Source of the DNA: Hesperophylax magnus
Taxonomy: Eukaryota; Arthropoda; Insecta; Trichoptera; Limnephilidae
Assembly (NCBI GenBank): GCA_026573805.1
Contig: JAIUSX010000018.1
Span: 10,610,001 to 10,674,000 of the forward strand
Length of the DNA: 64,000 nt
Direction: 5' to 3'
Made by a program: the position numbers and the translations under genes. The notes under the pieces are model-generated. The model was not told the DNA's origin, did not search any database, and was given only the letters and a program-made list of their open reading frames with translations. Shown piece after piece: positions 58,151 to 64,000 of the stretch (its first letter is position 1; every line of letters begins with the position of its first letter).

Positions 58151-58895
58151 TGTCTTGTTGTAGACTAATTCGTACAAATAACGCATTTTATTTACTTACT
58201 TTCATTAAACTTTGAATTGATCAAAATCTTTAATAACTCCGTTTAATCTGTAACAGAAAACCCATCTTTTGTATTTAAGAACAGAAAAATGGAACCTAGT
58301 TTTTCTGCAATTTTCTTTGTGGAGCACTTTTCTAAAAAAACACATTTAAAAAACTTTTTGAATGCTTCATATTTTTTATCTGTCTTTATCTTAAATGGTT
58401 CGAACAATAGTGCTCAAAACACCGTACCTTTAAAAACATCATTGAACAAACTTCAGTCCATTCTTCGGTCAATTTGTTAGTCGCGTCGTTCATTGTCACA
58501 ATAATTGAATTGTTCGAATTTTGGGTAAACTTAAAGTTGTACGCAACGGGTTAAGGGGGTAAAAATGAACCCTTTTTGTCTGCATTCACTATTAACACGG
58601 CTGACCCCAAGTTAAAAGGGAGTAGCACGCGAGGGGTTAGAATTACGGCAAATTGCTCTTTGTACATCTTTCCGTAGGGCGAAAGGTGTTAAACGGGTTC
58701 AGGCCGCGTTTGTGCCTTATAATTCAATGAGGAAGTAAATTAAGACAAAGGAAACACATGTATAATGGATTACACTAAGAAAATAAATATGTTCACACAA
58801 TTTATCAAGAAAAATTAGGTGTACTCTATATTACTTATGGGTAACTACTTAAAAGCTTAGGTTAGGTTAGATCGTTTCGTAATTACACGAAGAAA
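58151..58895. other. Intron, no recognised feature
   Basis: A GC-mixed patch at 58540-58720 has no supported frame. TTAGGTTAGGTTAG lies at 58857-58870. Confidence 0.4.
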
Positions 58896-59135
58896 ATGTG
58901 TATTCCGAATTTATTAAGAATTTCTTCAAATTATTGGTAATCCGCTTAAAAATGGGATTGTAGACCGTTTCCTGATAAATTTTTAGTAAATTCCTAATAT
59001 ATTTGAACACGTGTTCATGCACCTGCATTTGCTTTGATAATATATAATGACAAAATGCGAAAATATTGGTATTTTACTAAAAGTTTATCATGAAACCTAT
59101 CAATTCATTCGTTAATAAAGTTTTAGGACTTACGC
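58895..59135. repeat. Dispersed repeat family C, fold-back copy
   Basis: The left part, read on minus (CTACAATCCCATTTTTAAGC, GGATTACCAATAATTTGAAG), and the right part, read on plus (GAAACCTATCAATTCATTCG), are the two adjacent segments of the copy at 54525-54620 but in opposite orientation. The centre has the palindrome GAACACGTGTTC. The copy thus appears partly inverted. Confidence 0.55.
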
Positions 59136-60780
59136 ATTAAACATATTATAAATCAAGTTTACTAACTTAGACTATGTAGACAGGAACTTAGAGGAGTGGT
59201 TAGGATCTTACCTGAAAATAAAGAAAACAAACATTAGTATTTGGAGGTATGATTTGAGATTTTCACGGAAAAAAATATTATCAAGTATATGTTTTGGTAC
59301 ACCAAAACTAAACGCAGAAAACCACAATAATTTTGCAAATTATGTGAAAAATACTAACCTAACCTAACCAATTGATGTACTATATTTAGATGAGACATGA
59401 AGCGAAAAAATAGGTTCCGCATTTACCTACAAATCGCGTTCTAATACTGGAACAAGTTTCGACGAGATATTAATTAGTACGCAGTAGTGCCTCAAATTTT
59501 AACTCAATGAACTGAACTAAGTTTTTCAAAATGATCACAACTAGACCAAAAAATGTGATGGAACTAAAAATCGAACTCAGTTACAAATACTTACTGCTAA
59601 AGCAGAAGACATGTGATATCATTGCGATATCTTTAAAAAACAAATTTATGGTGAAAATTAAAGTTTTTTTGTGTGAGTTTGTGAGACGAAAAAATAACCC
59701 TTTTTCTGAGTAGGTGTGTGCTTTGTCTGGCCACCCCTAATTCCGTACTTCCGTGTTCTCAGTACCTACTTGATTATTTGCCCACCCCCCTTCCCCCGCC
59801 TGCCCCTACGCCGAATTTGGGCGGATAATTCTTTACTCCCTAATTTAGAGCTGTCTACTGCAAAGCCGATATCAGAAGCACAAGTTGTGCGGGCACATTG
59901 CAACAATACGAACTCGAATTGATCGATAAATATTTAAAACTTCCAACTAATTAAAAATCTGAAGCTGTTTTAGTAGATTTGTTTCGACTCCTAGCCCTCA
60001 GATAGTCAAATTAAACTGATTATCTGTACAAGATTTTGTACAGATATTGATATTTTGTGGTGTTTGATCAATTGCACCAGAAATAAGGGAAAATTGTTCT
60101 TACTTTATCAATTATACAAACTCTGGTTCCAAAGTAATGTTATATTATAATAATTGGAATAAATACAGCTTGACATGGTTAACTTTGCATGCGGTCTAAA
60201 GCCTTCAAGGCGTGAATAAATAAACAATAATTAAAATATTATACTATAATAAATAAAATATATGGGCGTTAAATAATATAAAATAAAATTAAAGGTCATA
60301 TTACACTGCTTGGGAGTTGTCAATCATTTAAAGATAAATTTATTTTTGTGCCATATTTATATGATTGCTTATGAATCTTATAGTAATTTAACATGTCTAT
60401 AATTTTAAGTATTTAATAAACAAAATAGAATCATTGTCTGTTTCCAAACACCATTGACATTTTAACTTTCGACAATTGCATGCTTTCTTTTTCATTTCGC
60501 ACCCCTATTGTAAAAATAAATATAAAATGAATAATAAGTACCTACCCGAATACAGAAATAAAACAAGGAAAATAAATTGAATGCCACACCGCTAATAATT
60601 CAAGTCTAATTTAAAAATTGTTCCGTTTTCAAATGACATCTTCGAAGGCTTCCCTCCGACATTTAAAAACCACCCCTAACGAATTGGTGGATACTAAAAA
60701 ATCTACCCTTATAATTTACCTATCTATTAATAAATATAAATGAGATACATTATTATCATTCCATTGTACCATGTTTTCGA
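59136..60780. other. AT-rich intron, no recognised gene
   Basis: CTAACCTAACCTAACC lies at 59354-59369 (three TTAGG-type units on the minus strand). A C-rich spot lies at 59780-59810. Frames at 59531-59713 and 59716-59922 have no domains. Confidence 0.4.
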
Positions 60781-60782
60781 AA

Positions 60783-60945
60783 TCATTTTTATTTTAGACC
60801 CACTCCCAGTATAGACCTTTTATTACATTAACTCCACACAGGAGACCCCGAGTAAAATAATTACCTTCGGGGCCGATTTCATCTTTGGGGATGCTGAACG
60901 ACCTGATGAAAGACCACCATTCAGAACCGAGTTTAAATTATAACA
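60783..60945 (+). mobile_element. Decayed SINE fragment
   Basis: CACTCCCAGTATAGACC and TGAAAGACCACCATTCAGAA match body segments of the SINE in sense orientation, separated by about 100 bp of unrelated or eroded sequence. Confidence 0.45.
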
Positions 60946-62148
60946 CATTTGTAAAAGTGTCTAACTATTTAGCGTAACAAAATATTCAATTTCGGAAGCA
61001 AGTCTGAACTTTTGTTTACCTGATTTGGGATTTGTAGTTAAGTTTTTCGCAGCTAGCAATTTGCGCGCTATTGTAAAAAGGATTAGTAATTCGTAAACAG
61101 ATAATATAGCTTCTTTTTAATAAATGACGTTGTTGTTTCCCATGTAAAAATTTCTGGAATCAGAAAGAATTCTATTAATAATATGTTATGTGTGGAAAAA
61201 GACATTACGTTTTATGAAAGTCATTTAGAATGACGCCCCGACAAAGTTAAAGCTTTTGCATATCGGAGTGGAATCATTTCATTTGCATATTTTGAATATT
61301 ATACTGCGTTAGTCATTACGGACGCACTCTAAAATAGAATAAAGAATATATTGTTGTAAGCAACCAACCCCTGACATATAATATTATATCAGTTGAATTT
61401 GAAATATGTTATGTACTGTAGCTTTTATTTCTCATTTGGACATAGGTAGCTTGAAAAGCTTTAAAAGTATGCGTTAATATCTAAAACGATGTTGTAATTC
61501 TATAGGAAAACTATGAATGGGCAAAGCTATGCATGTGTTTGGAAATAGTAAAGCTTAAACTCAATCAATTCACACTAGCAGATAAAATAACAGATGGCAC
61601 CACTTCCGTTTATGATAATCCTAAATTGTACAGTCATTAAGATAATAATAAGATATGGAACATTGTTGCACAATATCTCAAAATCGTTAAAACGTTGTTG
61701 ATAAGTTGTACGGTTATGAGTAAGATTGAGAAAGAAAGCTATGGGGATGAAAGTGCTCAGACAATTTAAGCATGATTTTATTTGGTTTGAAAAGCTCTAA
61801 GTTGTACATATTGCCAAAATAGATTATAAATTAGGTTATGTCAGGTTAATGGGTAAGGTTGAGAAACGGAGCTTCAGGGGTGACTATGTTTACGAATGTT
61901 TTAGCTTAATCTAAAACTGAGATTGTAAATTTGTCATTTACAAATAGTTACACAAAAACAATTACGCAATTAGGTGAAGTAATTTTAGAATAAGCGCCGC
62001 TATTATTGAGAAGTCGAGTACCACACAATGTAATGAAATGGCGGATTCGCGTCGTCACCGGGTTGTAAATATTAATTTATAAAACGGAATGACGTTTATA
62101 TTGCGAAGTCAAATGACAAGAATCGAGAAATTAATGAGTTTTGTTCTT
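60946..62148. other. AT-rich intron with a very degenerate repeat
   Basis: GAGTAAGATTGAGAAAGAAA-GCTATGGGGATGAAAGTG (near 61717) and GGGTAAGGTTGAGAAACGGA-GCTTCAGGGGTGACTATG (near 61851) are related. Weaker matches lie near 61500. It may be an old tandem duplication. No coding was found. Confidence 0.35.
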
Positions 62149-62149
62149 A

Positions 62150-62213
62150 GCCGGGGCTCGAACCGAGGTTTACGCGAAGTGCATAGTTTGGCATCACGCC
62201 ATCGTACCGGCTC
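62150..62213 (-). repeat. tRNA-like sequence (second pol III-type head)
   Basis: The minus strand reads GCCGGTACGATGGCGTGATG, then TATGCACTTCGCGTA (a possible anticodon hairpin) and GGTTCGAGCCCCGG (a good B box). The ends GCCGG and CCGGC could pair like an acceptor stem. The T-arm is irregular and the A box poor, so it is probably a SINE head or tRNA relic and not a gene. It is not closely similar to the head at 15958-16025 outside the ends. Confidence 0.5.
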
Positions 62214-64000
62214 AACCGATTTAGTTTAATGGTTTATAAATTTGAATTTATCTTCAACACACGGTTCGAAATGTGCATTGCGTTCAATGAATCCAGTTGC
62301 ATTGAAAGCAGTGGCGTACCGGCTTTACGGCACTGCTCGTGAACATCCCGGGACCAGCCCGCGACCATCACGGGGCTATCCCGGCTAAATTCTGGCTAAC
62401 GCCAGATCAAAAATTGTGGGGGGGTGGTGAAGTAACGCTGTATTTGCTGATAATAAAGTGAAGCACTACGAAGTAGTGCAGAGACATGTGTTTTTGATTT
62501 GAAGATTTGATCGCTTAAAAATATTTAAGATGCTATACAAGTCCAGAAAAGTATAAAGTATCGGGCCTATAGAACCTGATTTTGAGATCAAAATCTCTCA
62601 CTTACGAACCCCTATTCGGTAATGGTTGTATTGCACGTTTAAGTATTTGTACCTGGACTTCGTAAAATAAAATAAAACAAAATTTTTCGCGATGTTTTTT
62701 TGGATTAATCAAAACAGGCGGCTGGTGTTTAAGCGGGAATTTAAACCTTATTCTCATCTACATAGAGAGTGTTATTGTCAGTGGCCTGATTCCAAATGTT
62801 ACAAGACCTAGTGCATTGCCTTAAATGCGAAATTGAAATAATTCATTCCAAATTTAAATACTGCGATTAGCTTGGATTATGAAATGAATGCTCGATATTA
62901 ATTGAAAATCACGACCAAATCCAAAAGACTTGTATAGTTTGCCATGTGGAAAGTAAGCTTTAAGAAAGAAACTGAAAATCATAAAAAAGGGAGTGCCTCA
63001 ATGGAAGAGATAGATCGAAGAAGAGATTGACTGATTGCAAGAAAGAAGATTAGAACGGGATGAGAAGGTCTGAAGAAGAACGGCTAAGGTAGGAAATAAT
63101 TTATGGAGGAGGCCAACTATGATTATGATTGAAATGGTAAAAGTTTCAAGGTATTTGATAACTGAAGATTTAATTAAATCGCCACTGGTCGATAATACCA
63201 TAATAATTCATGTGACACTCAAAGAACTTCTGCGAATGTGTAGTCAGTGCAGACGTACAAGCAAGTACCATCTTAAACCCACACATTTCGTAAACAAACA
63301 ACATTATACAGTCCAATTCCATAAAGTATCTACATTATAATTCTGTTGATTCTTTTAGATTTCTCGGTATACTTAGAAGTAATGAATGTTCGAGATCGTT
63401 GGAGGCTTCCCCTGCCCAACCCCACGGAGATAAAACACTGCTTCATACAATATTCTCAATATGCAAAGCGGGGAGAGTTCACAATACATCTCACATAAAA
63501 TATTCATAATTCGATTAAAGGAATAAATGAGTCAAAAGAAACGACAAACACTACTGGCGTAGAAACCCACGTCGTATGTATGGGTGATGGGTATTCGTTA
63601 TGTATGAATGTGTAAAGATTTTTAAAACAACACACCCCTACTGTATTTGAAAACTAGGGCTGACACGAGATTCAAAATCGATTAAAATCAACACAAGTAA
63701 TTATCATTTAAGAAATCAACAGACGTTTAGACAGAAATTTCATGAAACAATCCAGGAAAATAGCGTCAGTGAAAAACACTGTTCCTCCATCATGGATAGG
63801 TACTTTATGGATATAAATAAAAATAATGCAGCGATAAATTTAACAGAATCGCTCTAAAGATAAGTAACGTGCGATGTATGGAAGGGAGGAGCTATCAAAT
63901 AGTTGAAGCCAGGAAGAAACAATGACATGATTAATAATTCATCCGAATGTACATTGTACGGTGTGAGGAGATGAAAATTTTGAATTATCTGCAGCATCAG
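62214..64000. other. Intron to the window's right edge, no recognised gene
   Basis: A GC-richer block at 62280-62430 contains GGGACCAGCCCGCGACCATC, with no supported frame. The 73-codon plus frame at 63119-63340 and the minus frame at 62998-63201 show no domain. Nothing else was recognised. Confidence 0.4.

Larger units (their letters stand above)
30778..64000 (-). other. ct: Upstream intron of the cut/CUX gene (partial)
   Basis: Everything to the right of the acceptor lies upstream in the transcript. No convincing second exon was found in more than 33 kb; one weak 66-bp candidate (51663-51728) is described separately. The intron contains the third LINE tail, several SINE and MITE copies, and CpG-rich patches that could be regulatory. 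Confidence 0.55.

Noticed and set aside
62150..62213. Functional tRNA gene
   Set aside because: Only the B box and an anticodon-like hairpin are good; the D and T arms do not fold properly.
63119..63340. 73-codon frame with an ending that might recall an RTE tail
   Set aside because: It lacks the DRxxWRxL pattern and any adjacent poly-A or 3'UTR; I could not support it.

Overview
The window is AT-rich, intron-like eukaryotic DNA, almost certainly from an insect (or at least an arthropod). Long open frames are absent. Decayed non-LTR retrotransposon tails, tRNA-derived SINEs, fold-back MITEs and several minisatellites are spread throughout. The species cannot be fixed from the sequence.

Only one host coding segment can be defended: a GC-rich 324-bp internal exon on the minus strand at 30454-30777, with clean splice sites and phase 0 at both ends. 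Its first 16 codons and last 11 codons read as coiled coil. The C-terminal motif VEMELAAKEKE matches the VELAAKERE segment of the CUX1/Cut N-terminal coiled coil. I therefore read the window as part of the cut (ct/CUX) locus, with this exon between two giant introns: at least 30.4 kb downstream (positions 1-30453) and at least 33.2 kb upstream (30778-64000). The gene is transcribed right to left.

Region by region: 1-9.2 kb holds a hairpin, two degenerate tandem arrays (2.6-3.0 and 8.0-8.6 kb) and the C-terminal half of a LINE reverse transcriptase with its 3'UTR and poly-A (6.4-7.55 kb). 9.2-23.7 kb is mostly unique AT-rich intron, with a nested insertion (a SINE inside an older element, 15.2-16.1 kb), fold-back repeats near 17-18 kb and a MITE fragment at 19.7 kb. 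23.7-26 kb has a second LINE tail, an 0.85-kb minisatellite, a GC-rich island and a SINE. 30-34 kb has the exon, a 71-bp minisatellite that reaches almost to its splice donor, a 34-bp and a 40-bp minisatellite. 34-45.5 kb has hairpins, an intact 215-bp MITE, a CpG/CRE-containing island, a tandem array of palindromes and a third LINE tail that looks 5'-inverted (twin-primed). 45.5-64 kb is intron with repeat families shared with the left half and a few GC-rich islands that could be enhancers or unrecognised exons.

Nothing here forms an operon or pathway. The most interesting items are the cut exon, the minisatellite at its donor, and a hairpin in the LINE 3'UTRs that is kept by compensatory base changes between two copies.
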